Assembly: GCA_045430275.1 (NCBI GenBank)
Contig: JAILXU010000007.1
Location: 124,001-188,000, forward strand
Direction: 5' to 3'
Source of the DNA: Oceanobacter sp045430275
GTDB taxonomy: Bacteria > Pseudomonadota > Gammaproteobacteria > Pseudomonadales > Oceanobacteraceae
Length of the DNA stretch: 64,000 nt
Under the pieces are notes generated by a model. That model ran no database searches. It saw only the letters and a list, made by a program, of their open reading frames with translations, and was not told the origin of the DNA. Position numbers and translations under genes: made by a program. Positions 47,038 through 56,236 of this stretch are shown here, in pieces. The first letter of the stretch is position 1; each line of letters begins with the position of its first letter.

Positions 47038-48111
47038 ATGTCTGATAATCGCGTTGAAGATTTAAATATTGAGTCGATCAACACCCTGATCACTCCCGAC
47101 CAACTAAAAACCGAAATGCCGATTTCGGACACCGCTGTTGCCAGTGTCCAGCAAGGACGCCAGGTTATCCGCGATATTCTGGATCGCAAGGATCACCGTA
47201 TTTTTGTCGTGGTTGGCCCCTGCTCTATCCACGATGTAGACGCGGCTCACGAGTATGCTGAGCGTCTGCGTGAATTGGCCGAGAAAGTGAGCGACACCTT
47301 GTATCTGGTGATGCGTGTTTACTTTGAGAAGCCACGTACAACGGTTGGCTGGAAAGGTCTGATTAACGACCCTTACCTGAACGACACCTTCAAAGTAGAA
47401 GAAGGTCTGCACATTTCCCGTCGCTTGCTGCTGGATCTGGCGGAAAAAGGTCTGCCGCTGTCAACCGAAGCACTCGACCCGATCTCGCCTCAGTACCTGC
47501 AAGACCTGATCGCCTGGTCTGCTATTGGTGCGCGTACCACCGAATCCCAGACTCACCGTGAAATGGCTTCTGGCCTGTCTTCTGCGGTTGGCTTCAAGAA
47601 CGGTACCGATGGCAGCCTGACGGTCGCCACCAACGCCCTGAAATCCGTTGCCAACCCGCATCGTTTCCTGGGCATCAACCAGAACGGTAACGTGTCCATT
47701 GTCAGCACTCAGGGCAACCCGTATGGCCACGTGGTACTGCGTGGTGGCGGCGGCAAGCCAAACTACGATTCAGTGAATGTATCACTGGCCGAACAGGCGC
47801 TGGACAAAGCCGATCTCGCCAACAACATCATGATCGACTGTAGCCACGAGAACTCCAGCAAAAACCCGGCCTTGCAGCCACTGGTTCTGGACAACGTGAC
47901 CAACCAGATTCTGGAAGGCAATCAGTCCATCATTGGTCTGATGGTTGAATCCAACCTGAAGCACGGTCGTCAGAACATTCCGGCCAATCTGGATGATCTG
48001 GAATACGGCCTGTCCGTAACCGACGGTTGTATCAGTTGGGAAGAAACCGAAACTGCCCTGCTGACCATGCATGACAAGCTGAAAGACGTCTTGCCAAAGC
48101 GTAACCAGTAA
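47038..48111 (+). CDS. aroG: DAHP synthase, class I (AroF/G/H type)
   Basis: This enzyme joins phosphoenolpyruvate and erythrose 4-phosphate, the first step of aromatic amino acid synthesis. The 357 residues show VVGPCSIHD near 60, MRVYFEKPRTTVGWKGLINDP near 95-115, ATEALDPISPQYLQDLIAWSAIGARTTESQTHREMASGLS-like sequence (about 143-180) and the late CSHENSSKNP metal-site region near 278. Feedback control by Phe, Tyr or Trp cannot be told by eye, so the symbol is tentative. pheA lies 1.8 kb downstream on the other strand. Confidence 0.93.
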   Translation: MSDNRVEDLNIESINTLITPDQLKTEMPISDTAVASVQQGRQVIRDILDRKDHRIFVVVGPCSIHDVDAAHEYAERLRELAEKVSDTLYLVMRVYFEKPRTTVGWKGLINDPYLNDTFKVEEGLHISRRLLLDLAEKGLPLSTEALDPISPQYLQDLIAWSAIGARTTESQTHREMASGLSSAVGFKNGTDGSLTVATNALKSVANPHRFLGINQNGNVSIVSTQGNPYGHVVLRGGGGKPNYDSVNVSLAEQALDKADLANNIMIDCSHENSSKNPALQPLVLDNVTNQILEGNQSIIGLMVESNLKHGRQNIPANLDDLEYGLSVTDGCISWEETETALLTMHDKLKDVLPKRNQ

Positions 48112-48118
48112 GTCGTTA

Positions 48119-48147
48119 CGGGTTGTCTGTCCAGTGCAGACAACCCG
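48119..48147. terminator. Hairpin between aroG and MetF-like gene
   Basis: Perfect 11-bp stem CGGGTTGTCTG/CAGACAACCCG with a seven-base loop lies between the two convergent genes. It has no long T-tract on either side, so it is a plausible but not classical terminator. Confidence 0.6.
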
Positions 48148-48160
48148 ATTCCTGCCAGTG

Positions 48161-49066
48161 CTACTTCACAATGCGCTGAACCAGCTCAATCGAGGCTTCC
48201 ACTTCCAGCTTTCGAATCGCCACACTTTCAATATTGCAGCCGACCGGAATGCCTTTTTCATCGGCATAGGCTTTCAGTTCCAGCCAGTTTTGCTCCGACA
48301 CATCCACCGACTTTTCCAGAATATCCGTGGCATGGCGCAAGTCGTTCTCAAGCCAGCGAGGAATGCTGATACCCAGCCATTTCATGAAGCGCAGCGTCTG
48401 AGGAGAGCCACACGGCGTCAGGGTAAAAATAATCGGCACCATCGGCAGGTTGTTGTCCTGCGCGTGGTAGTAATAATCCGACAATAAATCCTTCGAGGCC
48501 GTCAGGTCGTACACACCCTGAGAAACAAAGAAAGAACAGCCTTGCTGGATCTTGTTAAACACATTCAGATGTTCATTGCCCTTGCTGACATGGCGTTCAG
48601 GAATGGTGACACCACCCAGCGGCACCGCAGGCGCAACGCGATTTTTCAGCGCGTAGGCTTCTGGCATCGTCATGCTGACCGACTGATTTTTAGAGGCAGC
48701 CCCCACAAACACCGTCAGCAATTCATCTTGCTCAGCCCGCTGCAGGAATTGGGTCAGCTCCGCCTCGGAGTATTTGCCCGCGGAGCGATAAATCACGCGC
48801 GGCATATCCAGCTCGGACAAATACGTCTGGCTGTATTCACAACCATCCAGGGTTTCCATAAACGGGAACGGGCGTTTTTCAGCCGTACGACTGGTTTCAT
48901 CAAAGATGTCATACACCACCAGCCCATCAACCGGCAACGGTGAAATACGCTGAGCTTGAAGCGCGGCGATTTCCTGCACCCGTTCTGGCGCCGTTCCGGC
49001 TTTGGGCGGCACAATGCCGTACAGAACGATGCCACTTTCCCGGTTTTGTATCTTTTCAATCAGCAT
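48161..49066 (-). CDS. Methylenetetrahydrofolate reductase-like protein
   Basis: A TIM-barrel protein of the MTHFR family (301 aa). The usual N-terminal FEFFPPK is changed to VLYGIVPPKAGTAPERV. Typical later elements are GGVTIPERH near residue 152, NKIQQGCSFFVSQGVYD near 170, and the folate-site region PMVPIIFTLTPCGSPQTLRFMKWLGISIP near 208. Canonical MetF reduces 5,10-methylene-THF to 5-methyl-THF for methionine. This divergent form may use a different pterin or partner, so I do not give it the metF symbol. Confidence 0.75.
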   Translation of the reverse strand: MLIEKIQNRESGIVLYGIVPPKAGTAPERVQEIAALQAQRISPLPVDGLVVYDIFDETSRTAEKRPFPFMETLDGCEYSQTYLSELDMPRVIYRSAGKYSEAELTQFLQRAEQDELLTVFVGAASKNQSVSMTMPEAYALKNRVAPAVPLGGVTIPERHVSKGNEHLNVFNKIQQGCSFFVSQGVYDLTASKDLLSDYYYHAQDNNLPMVPIIFTLTPCGSPQTLRFMKWLGISIPRWLENDLRHATDILEKSVDVSEQNWLELKAYADEKGIPVGCNIESVAIRKLEVEASIELVQRIVK

Positions 49067-49139
49067 GATTTTTCTCTAATCTCCAACAGATATTTGGCGG
49101 CTGCCAGCTTACCAGTAAGCACACCGCAATAAAGCAGGA

Positions 49140-49877
49140 TCAGACATGCAACTTTGGATCTGTTCTATCTGTTGTGCGCGCAATCACCTGCTCGGCCCAA
49201 CAAGCGTAGCCCAACGGCCCCGGATGAAAGCCATCACGGGCCATATAACGGGCATCGAAAGGAATCTCAACCGCCAGCACCTCGTGCGCGCCCAGGGTTT
49301 CCCGCAGCACCCGATTCAACTGCCGGGCGCGCCAACCCAGCAACCCGCGCAAAGGCTGAGGCAAAGCCGGAAAGTGATGCATGGGAGGCACAGCGGTAAA
49401 CAGCATATGTTCTGGCTGACAGCGTGCTTGCAGCGAGCGGCGCAAACTCAGTAGCTGCTGTCGCCAGCGCTTCAGAGAGGTAAACCCGGTGACATCGTTG
49501 ACGCCAACGGACACCACGATCCAGTCAAATTGTGCATCAGGAATCTGATCCAGTTTGCCAATCACATCCTGAGCCGTGTCTCCTGTATTGGCCAGCAGGC
49601 AAAAGCCCGCTTCCTCATCACCTTGGCAAGGCAAGCGCTCCAGAAGCTGCCCCAGCAAGGCTTCAGACTGATCAGATGCCCCAACGCCAGCAGCGGCTGA
49701 ATCGCCTACCACCAGCAAAGAGACTGAACGTTCGTCAGGCCAGTGAAGACGCAACCCCGGCGGTTCCGGCAAGCGAGGCGTTGTGCGGCGAACCTGCTTG
49801 CCTTGCCAGGCGATCACCGGGGCCAACGCGATCATGACAGCCCAGAACCGGGCTTCTCTCCAGAACATCCGCATCAA
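49140..49877 (-). CDS. SGNH/GDSL-family hydrolase
   Basis: The 245-residue esterase-like protein has an N-terminal membrane or signal segment (FWAVMIALAPVIAW). Block I, LLVVGDSAAAGVGAS, holds the catalytic Ser near residue 60. The GXND-type block is SVGVNDVTG near 128, and the terminal block DGFHPGPLGY near 220 carries the catalytic Asp and His. The substrate is unknown; an envelope ester or acetyl group is plausible given the N-terminal segment. It overlaps the pheA stop by 4 bp. Confidence 0.88.
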   Translation of the reverse strand: MMRMFWREARFWAVMIALAPVIAWQGKQVRRTTPRLPEPPGLRLHWPDERSVSLLVVGDSAAAGVGASDQSEALLGQLLERLPCQGDEEAGFCLLANTGDTAQDVIGKLDQIPDAQFDWIVVSVGVNDVTGFTSLKRWRQQLLSLRRSLQARCQPEHMLFTAVPPMHHFPALPQPLRGLLGWRARQLNRVLRETLGAHEVLAVEIPFDARYMARDGFHPGPLGYACWAEQVIARTTDRTDPKLHV

Positions 49878-50722
49878 TCCAGCCGATATTCATGCACTGG
49901 ATAGGTGCCCAGCACTCGCACTTCACGCGCAAAGTACTGCAATTCTTCCAATGCAAACTGCATATTGCGCTGGGATGGATGGCCCTCGATATCAATATGA
50001 AACTCACTGGCCTCCATGCGAATGCCGTCCATATAGCTTTCCAGCTTGAGCAGGTTCACGCCATTGGTTGCAAATCCACCCAGTGCTTTGTACAAGGCTG
50101 CTGGAATATTACGCACAGTGAACAACAAGCTGGTGACGTAACGCTGGCCGGGTTCCATTTCCAGGTGCTGCTGTTCACGGGCAAAAATCAGGAAACGCGT
50201 GGTGTTGCCCATCACATCCTGAAAATTCTCATGCAACACTTCCAGCCCGTACAGATCACCGGCCAGAAACGAAGCCAGAGCCGCCCGTTTGCGATTCCCC
50301 GATGCTTTCAGCGCTTTGGCCTCGGCAGCGGTATCCACCATCGCAATGGCTTTCATGCCCAGATTGATAATGCGCTGATGACATTGCGCCAGCGCCTGAG
50401 GATGAGACGACACCTCCTCAATTTCATCCAGACGCACACCAGGCAGCGCCAGCAGACAATGATTGATCGGCTCAAAGTGCTCACCAATCACATGCAAACG
50501 AGTACGCCGCAGCAACCGATAAATTTCCTCCACCCGCCCGGCGGTCGAATTTTCCAGCGGAATCACTGCCCGATCCACCGTGCCATCGGATACCAGCTCC
50601 ATGGCTGACTGAAAATCATCACACGCCACATATTCCCAATCAGGAAATACCTGTTTGCACGCCAAATGAGAATACGCGCCTTCAGCTCCCTGATACGCCA
50701 CACGACCTTTCACGATGTCCAA
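49874..50722 (-). CDS. pheA: Prephenate dehydratase PheA, monofunctional
   Basis: This enzyme converts prephenate to phenylpyruvate in phenylalanine synthesis. I choose the TTG at 50722 because GAGGGG sits six bases upstream; this gives 282 residues starting at the conserved VAYQGAEGAYSHLA. The longer frame to 50824 adds no family sequence. The dehydratase part has the catalytic TTR-like element NTTRFLIF near residue 178, and the ACT regulatory domain covers about 195-280 (GGFATNGVNLLKLESY, ASEFHIDIEGH). The chorismate mutase domain found in the fused P-protein is absent. Confidence 0.92.
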   Translation of the reverse strand: MDIVKGRVAYQGAEGAYSHLACKQVFPDWEYVACDDFQSAMELVSDGTVDRAVIPLENSTAGRVEEIYRLLRRTRLHVIGEHFEPINHCLLALPGVRLDEIEEVSSHPQALAQCHQRIINLGMKAIAMVDTAAEAKALKASGNRKRAALASFLAGDLYGLEVLHENFQDVMGNTTRFLIFAREQQHLEMEPGQRYVTSLLFTVRNIPAALYKALGGFATNGVNLLKLESYMDGIRMEASEFHIDIEGHPSQRNMQFALEELQYFAREVRVLGTYPVHEYRLD

Positions 50723-51026
50723 TCTTTTCCCCTCAACGAATAAATAAATCGACCCGAACGTTCTCAGTGCATTCATCCAGACAAAGCACCATAAAAGTGC
50801 CCAACGGAATACGCAATGCGACACAATGAACCATAATGAATCATGACCTGTATGACATGTGCGTGCTCATGCCCAACAAAAGAACATCCATCCGCCTTTC
50901 GAGCCGCTGTCATGGCGGCATTGTAGCAAAGCGGCCATTCCCGCTTATTGACCGGCCTTCGTGAGTGGCACACAAACTGCTTCACCCATCATCAGGCCAT
51001 TCCATTCTGACTGACAGGAAAGCACC
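50723..51026. other. Divergent gap pheA/glycerate kinase
   Basis: About 300 bp with no convincing gene. It should carry the promoters of the leftward pheA-SGNH pair and the rightward glucosylglycerate operon. I see no clear sigma-70 hexamers or conserved RNA element. Confidence 0.4.
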
Positions 51027-51968
51027 ATGACCGACTGCACGCCACTGTGGCCCAACAACCATACCCCCCAATCGCTGCCCTTGTTCCGGCAGCCATCGGT
51101 CGATGTCTCGGCGACCTTGTCAGCGCCAGAAGCCTGGCTCGCCCAGTATCAGGATGTCTGGGTGCATGTCGCCGCCTGGGTTGCCGACCAGAAACAGCCC
51201 GGCTCAACCCCCATTATCGGCATTCACGGCGGGCAAGGTTCGGGCAAATCCACCTTGAGTCAGGCGTTGGCGGATATTTACCGCCAGGTTTTCCAATGGA
51301 ATACCGTGATTGTGTCGATTGACGACCTGTACCTGAGCCATCAGGAACGCCAGGCGCTGAGCCAGTCTCAGCACCCGTTGCTGGCAACCCGAGGCGTTCC
51401 CGGCACTCACGATGTGATTTTGGGTCAAAAACTGTTCCGACAACTGCAGCAACTTGCTCCCGGAGAAACGCTGAGCATGCCCCGCTTTGACAAGGTCTCG
51501 GACGACCGACTGCCACCCGATCAATGGCACACCATCACAGGGCCGGTGGATCTGATTCTGTTTGAAGGCTGGTGTGTTGGCTGCAAACCTGTGCCGGAAA
51601 GCCAGCTTGAAATTCCCATCAATGCACTGGAAGCCACCGAAGATGCGGATCAACGCTGGCGTCAGAGTGTTAATCAGGCGCTCGCCCACGATTATCACCA
51701 CTGGTTTGAGCAAATGGATCGCCTGATCATGCTGAAAGTCCCCGACATGCAGGCTGTTTTTCAGTGGCGGCGGCAGCAAGAACAGGAAAACCGGAACAAC
51801 ACCCTGGGCCAGTCGGATCGCAGCATGGACGATGCCGCTTTACAGCGCTTTATCCAGCATTACGAACGTCTGACGCTCCATGCCCTGCAAGCACTGCCGA
51901 ACCAGGCCGACCTGGTATTGGAACTGAACCCCCAGCATGCAGTGAGTCGTATCACACTGCCCACCTGA
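51027..51968 (+). CDS. D-glycerate 3-kinase, GLYK type
   Basis: A P-loop kinase (313 aa) that turns D-glycerate into 3-phosphoglycerate. Walker A is GIHGGQGSGKSTLSQAL near residues 66-82. The family-typical VSIDDLYLSHQERQAL follows near 98, with GVPGTHDV near 128 and PRFDKVSDDRLP near 153. The end of the core has ILFEGWCVG near 178. A ribosome-binding site AGGAAAG precedes the ATG. It heads an operon for glucosylglycerate, where its product is the acceptor for GpgS and where glycerate is released on breakdown. Confidence 0.88.
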   Translation: MTDCTPLWPNNHTPQSLPLFRQPSVDVSATLSAPEAWLAQYQDVWVHVAAWVADQKQPGSTPIIGIHGGQGSGKSTLSQALADIYRQVFQWNTVIVSIDDLYLSHQERQALSQSQHPLLATRGVPGTHDVILGQKLFRQLQQLAPGETLSMPRFDKVSDDRLPPDQWHTITGPVDLILFEGWCVGCKPVPESQLEIPINALEATEDADQRWRQSVNQALAHDYHHWFEQMDRLIMLKVPDMQAVFQWRRQQEQENRNNTLGQSDRSMDDAALQRFIQHYERLTLHALQALPNQADLVLELNPQHAVSRITLPT

Positions 51969-52000
51969 TCGACACCGTCTTATTCAGGAGACAGCATGCC

Positions 52001-52843
52001 ATGAACACGCAAACCGAATGCAACGCACGACCAGACACACAACCCGAACTGCCACTGGTGGTATTAACCGATCTCGATGGCACCCTGCTCGATCATCACA
52101 GTTACTCCGCCGCCGCCGCCCAACCGGCCTTGCAGCGCCTGAAACAATGGCGCATTCCGGTTATTTTCAACACCAGCAAAACCCGCGACGAAGTGATCGC
52201 ACTGCGTCAGCAACTCGACAACCACGATCCCTTTGTGTGCGAAAACGGCAGCGCGGTTTTTCTACCGCGTGCTGACCACAGCGGCTACAACCCGGAAATC
52301 CTCGGAGCCAGCTACGCCGATATCCTGAAAGCCCTGCATCAACTGCGCACCGATGGCTTTCGCTTTCGGGGTTTCAACGACATGCCCGCCAGCGAAGTGG
52401 CCGCCCTGACCGGACTGACCGCAGAACAGGCGCATCTGGCCAAGCAACGCCATGGCTCGGAACCCCTGATCTGGAACGACACCGATGACGCCCTGGAGCG
52501 CTTTGTTACGGCTCTGTCTGTGAGCAACTTGCACGCCGTGCGCGGTGGGCGTTTTCTGCATGTGATGGGCAACACCGACAAAACCAGCGGCGTCGAGTTT
52601 TTCCGTCATTACTACGCTCACTGCTGGCAATCCGAGGTGCGCATCATTGCCCTCGGAGATGGCGACAACGACCGGGGCATGCTGGAAAACGCCGACCACC
52701 CCATTGTGATCCCCGGAGCCAGCCAGACCCTGACACTGGAACACCCGAACACCATCACCGCCCCCTCGGCAGGCCCGGAAGGCTGGAACACCAGCATCAA
52801 CGCATTACTGGAATATTTACAGAAGGAGTTCCATCGTGGCTGA
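52001..52843 (+). CDS. Glucosyl/mannosyl-3-phosphoglycerate phosphatase
   Basis: A HAD-superfamily Cof/MPGP-type phosphatase (280 aa from the ATG at 52001, ribosome-binding site AGGAG). Motif I is LTDLDGTLLDHH near residues 22-33, motif II lies in VIFNTSKTRDEV, and motif IV is ALGDGDNDRGML near 228. The family removes phosphate from glycosyl-3-phosphoglycerate to leave glucosyl- or mannosylglycerate. The overlapping gpgS gene favours the glucosyl form. The ATG just before (51996) is in another frame and ends at once. Confidence 0.88.
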   Translation: MNTQTECNARPDTQPELPLVVLTDLDGTLLDHHSYSAAAAQPALQRLKQWRIPVIFNTSKTRDEVIALRQQLDNHDPFVCENGSAVFLPRADHSGYNPEILGASYADILKALHQLRTDGFRFRGFNDMPASEVAALTGLTAEQAHLAKQRHGSEPLIWNDTDDALERFVTALSVSNLHAVRGGRFLHVMGNTDKTSGVEFFRHYYAHCWQSEVRIIALGDGDNDRGMLENADHPIVIPGASQTLTLEHPNTITAPSAGPEGWNTSINALLEYLQKEFHRG

Positions 52844-54059
52844 TTTTTATCAGAACGGCATCGTCACCACCCTGCACAACCTGACAGACCGCCCATTGGA
52901 GGCCATGGAAAAAGAGCTGATGAGCTTCTCACGAGTGCGGCCCATGTCGCTGGTGTTGCCTTCTCTGTATTCAGAGTTGCAAGGCCCCGCCCTGGAGCAC
53001 ATCGTGGAGGAAGTCGCCGAAGTGCCTTACCTCAACGAGATTGTGGTGGGTCTGGATCAAGCATCAGAAAGCGAATATCGACACGCCCGCGATTTCTTTA
53101 ACCAGCTCCCACAACACCATCGAGTGCTCTGGAACGATGGCCCCCGCTTGAGAAAAATCGACGCCATGCTGGAAGCCAAGGGGCTGGCTCCGAAGGAAAT
53201 GGGCAAAGGCCGAAACGTCTGGTACTGCTACGGTTACGTACTGGCTTCGGGACGAGCTGAAGCCGTGGCCCTGCACGATTGTGATATCGTCACCTACGAC
53301 CGTAGCCTGCTGGCACGACTGATGTACCCGGTCGCCAATCCGGCGTTCAATTACGAATTTGCCAAGGGATTCTACGCCCGCACCGCCGACGGCAAGATGA
53401 ATGGCCGCGTCTGCCGCTTGCTGGTCACGCCGCTGATCCGGGCCTTGAAGAAAGTCTTCGGGCCGATTGATTACCTCGACTATCTGGATTCCTTCCGTTA
53501 CCCGCTGTCCGGCGAATTCTCGATGCGTGTGGATGTGCTTAATGACATCCGCATTCCCAGCGATTGGGGCTTGGAAATCGGTGTTCTGTCGGAAATGAAG
53601 CGCAACTACAGCACCAACCGGATTTGTCAGGTCGACATCACCGACAACTACGACCACAAGCACCAGCCGCTGTCACCGGATGATGCCGCCGCCGGTCTGT
53701 CGAAGATGAGCATTGATATTTGCAAAAGCATTTTTCGCAAGCTGGCGACTCAGGGCGAAGTGTTCAACACCGAGACCTTCCGCACCATCAAGGCCACCTA
53801 CTTCCGCATTGCGCTGGATTTTGTCGAGACCTACTACAACGACGCCCTGATGAACGGCCTGGCGCTGGATCGTCACAAGGAAGAGGCCGCAGTGGAGTTA
53901 TTTGCGGAAAACATCATGCGAGCCGGTGATTATTTTCTGGAAAATCCAATGGAAACGCCCTTTATTCCGAGCTGGAACCGGGTGATTTCAGCCATCCCGG
54001 ACATTCTTGACCAGATTTACGAAGCCGTGGAAGCCGACAACGCCGACCATTCGTCCTAG
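52836..54059 (+). CDS. gpgS: Glucosyl-3-phosphoglycerate synthase
   Basis: A GT81-type glycosyltransferase (407 aa) that moves glucose from UDP- or NDP-glucose to 3-phosphoglycerate. The start is a GTG behind GAAGGAG, overlapping the phosphatase gene by 8 bp. Seen are the donor-site region LVLPSLYSEL near residue 38 with VVGLDQASESEY near 70, and the metal motif ALHDCDIVTYD near 148. Further on are PLSGEFSMRVDVL near 222 and WGLEIGVLSEM near 240. Glucosylglycerate is a compatible solute that builds up under salt stress or nitrogen shortage in marine bacteria. Confidence 0.9.
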   Translation: MADFYQNGIVTTLHNLTDRPLEAMEKELMSFSRVRPMSLVLPSLYSELQGPALEHIVEEVAEVPYLNEIVVGLDQASESEYRHARDFFNQLPQHHRVLWNDGPRLRKIDAMLEAKGLAPKEMGKGRNVWYCYGYVLASGRAEAVALHDCDIVTYDRSLLARLMYPVANPAFNYEFAKGFYARTADGKMNGRVCRLLVTPLIRALKKVFGPIDYLDYLDSFRYPLSGEFSMRVDVLNDIRIPSDWGLEIGVLSEMKRNYSTNRICQVDITDNYDHKHQPLSPDDAAAGLSKMSIDICKSIFRKLATQGEVFNTETFRTIKATYFRIALDFVETYYNDALMNGLALDRHKEEAAVELFAENIMRAGDYFLENPMETPFIPSWNRVISAIPDILDQIYEAVEADNADHSS

Positions 54060-54070
54060 CAGACAGCCAA

Positions 54071-54105
54071 CCGGGATCGCTATAGCATCACCATAGCGTC
54101 CCCGG
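54071..54105. terminator. Hairpin between gpgS and GH13 gene
   Basis: An imperfect stem (outer CCGGG/CCCGG, inner CGCTAT/ATAGCG) lies between the convergent genes, followed by TGTTTC on the plus strand. A terminator role is likely. Confidence 0.55.
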
Positions 54106-54144
54106 TGTTTCACACGCCCGAGTTACATTCTCCCTCAGCCGTCA

Positions 54145-55878
54145 TCAACCCTCATCAGCCGTCAGCCATACGCTCTGATACGGCCCCAGAGACAACACAT
54201 CCCACAGCGCCCGGTTTTCATCCAGAGACAGCAAATCCATCAGCCCTGGCGGCAAAAAGCCCAACACATCCAGTGGTAAATCAATCAGGCGTTCGGTCAC
54301 ATTGGAAATGGCATAGATCACCTGACCACTGGCCGCCGAACGTTTATTCACCAGAATATCGGAATTGACCGGAATCACCTCCTGACGCGCCGAGGGATGA
54401 AACGCCGCTTGCTGGCGTCGGATACGAATCATGCGCGTCATTTCCCGATACACCTCGGCCTGAGGCGTCACCGGGTTGTCGAGCAGGCACGTCAGCTCAT
54501 TCCAGTTCCAGATGCGCCGATTGATGGAGCGCGTACGACCGGTTTGCTCAACGTGGCTCAAGTCGTTCGGACTGGCCGTCAGACTGTGGATATACACCGC
54601 CGGAATCCCCTGCAGAGCCAACATAATCGCCTGGGAGCATAAAAAGCGCTGCACCTGCAGATGATCCACGCCGCGCCGGGTGCCCATGCAGGCATCAAAC
54701 AAACTGATGTTGATTTCATACGGGCTTTCAGAACCATCCGGGTTGGCTTTCATGCTGACAAAGCCACCAAAACGGTGCATGCAATCAATCAGATCCTGCA
54801 CTTCACGCTCGGGCAGCAGGCCTTCGACCGGTCGAACTCCAATCCCGTCGTGAGAGGCGGTGAAATTCAGATAGGTACAGCCGTCTGGCAAGGCGGGAAT
54901 ATGGCTCATCCAGTCGGACAAATAATCCGACCGCCCCCGGTTCAGGGCGTGCAAGACCAGCGGCGGCAAGCCGAACTGGTAGACCATATGTGCTTCATCA
55001 CCGTCACCGAAATAACTCAGATTTTCCGCGACCGGGACATTGGTTTCCGTAATCAGCACCACCTGAGGTGCCGCAAATTCCACAATATCCCGAAACAGCT
55101 TCACCACCTCGTGGGTTTGCGGCAAATGAATGCAGGAAGTGCCCAGTTGCTTCCACAAAAATGCGATGGCATCGAGGCGAATAAAACGGGCACCGCGCTC
55201 AATGTAAAACAGCAGAATGCGAATAAACTCCACCAGCACCGCTGGATTGGCAATATTCAGATCTATCTGGTCTTCACTGAAGGTCGCCCAGACGTGTCGC
55301 ACGCCCCGATGCGTGTGGACGGGTGTCAACAGTGGCGTATTGCGTGGACGGGTCACGGCACTGACATCGGTTTCCGGGTCAATTTCAATAAAATAATCCG
55401 AGTACGGCTCACGATTGGCAACAAAATCGCTGAACCAGAGGCTCTCACGCGAACAATGGTTGATCACCAGGTCAATCATCAGATCATAATGGCTCGCAAT
55501 CGACTCCACCTGAGACCAGTTGCCCCAGTCCGGCTTGACCTGACAGTAATCAATCACGGAAAAGCCGTCGTCCGAGCTGTACGGAAACAGCGGCAGGATA
55601 TGCACCGCATTGAAAGCATCACCGACGTATTCCAGCAAAAACCGCTGCAAGGTATCCAGTGGAATGTCTTCCGCCTGTTGCACGCTGTTGGCGTAGGTAA
55701 TCAGGATCACATCCTGTTCTGACCAACGCTCAGCATCCTCAGGCCCTGCAGAAACGACCGCCCCCTGACGATGCTGGCAACACATGCGTTCCAGCTCCGC
55801 CACCACAGAGCTGGCCTGTTCCAGTGAATATATGTGAGCCAGACGATTCAGCAAGCATGTTTCAAAACTCTCAGCCAT
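54145..55878 (-). CDS. GH13 sugar phosphorylase, probably glucosylglycerate
   Basis: A 577-residue member of the sucrose-phosphorylase branch of GH13 (subfamily 18 type). The conserved regions are in order: HILPLFPYSSDDGFSVIDY near 94, nucleophile Asp near 236 in FIRLDAIAFLWKQLG, acid/base Glu near 278 in LITETNVP, and TASHDGIGVRP near 345. In this branch, glucosylglycerate phosphorylase splits the solute with phosphate into glucose 1-phosphate and glycerate. The neighbouring synthesis genes and glycerate kinase favour that activity over sucrose. An AGGAAGAG ribosome-binding site precedes the ATG. Confidence 0.88.
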   Translation of the reverse strand: MAESFETCLLNRLAHIYSLEQASSVVAELERMCCQHRQGAVVSAGPEDAERWSEQDVILITYANSVQQAEDIPLDTLQRFLLEYVGDAFNAVHILPLFPYSSDDGFSVIDYCQVKPDWGNWSQVESIASHYDLMIDLVINHCSRESLWFSDFVANREPYSDYFIEIDPETDVSAVTRPRNTPLLTPVHTHRGVRHVWATFSEDQIDLNIANPAVLVEFIRILLFYIERGARFIRLDAIAFLWKQLGTSCIHLPQTHEVVKLFRDIVEFAAPQVVLITETNVPVAENLSYFGDGDEAHMVYQFGLPPLVLHALNRGRSDYLSDWMSHIPALPDGCTYLNFTASHDGIGVRPVEGLLPEREVQDLIDCMHRFGGFVSMKANPDGSESPYEINISLFDACMGTRRGVDHLQVQRFLCSQAIMLALQGIPAVYIHSLTASPNDLSHVEQTGRTRSINRRIWNWNELTCLLDNPVTPQAEVYREMTRMIRIRRQQAAFHPSARQEVIPVNSDILVNKRSAASGQVIYAISNVTERLIDLPLDVLGFLPPGLMDLLSLDENRALWDVLSLGPYQSVWLTADEG

Positions 55879-56236
55879 TCTCTCTTCCTGCCTTCAGTAG
55901 TCCTCTCGGATGGAACCGCCCCAACCAGTGCAGCCCTCTGTCAAGGCCGCACCATACAATGAATTCGTGCCAGCCAGCTCAACCACAGCGGGATCGGCCC
56001 CTTTTTACCTGAGCATTTGACAACAGAGTTTGACCAAGCGGACATTTACTCTGCATTCACTCAATAAACCGGCACAAAGCGGGTCGTCGTTAAACCAGAT
56101 CACTCAAGAAAGATTTACAAAGGCAACCACATTCGACATGCTTTGGGCGCAAATCGTGAAATGACTCACAACTGCAACACCGCTGACCTAGGCTCAGCCT
56201 GCATATTGTTTTATTCAACCGAAAGGATCCAGATTC
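55879..56236. other. Divergent gap GH13/galU
   Basis: A 358-bp gap between two divergent genes. A TTGACA hexamer lies at 56017-56022 but lacks a convincing -10 partner. No RNA gene or repeat is recognised. Confidence 0.4.
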
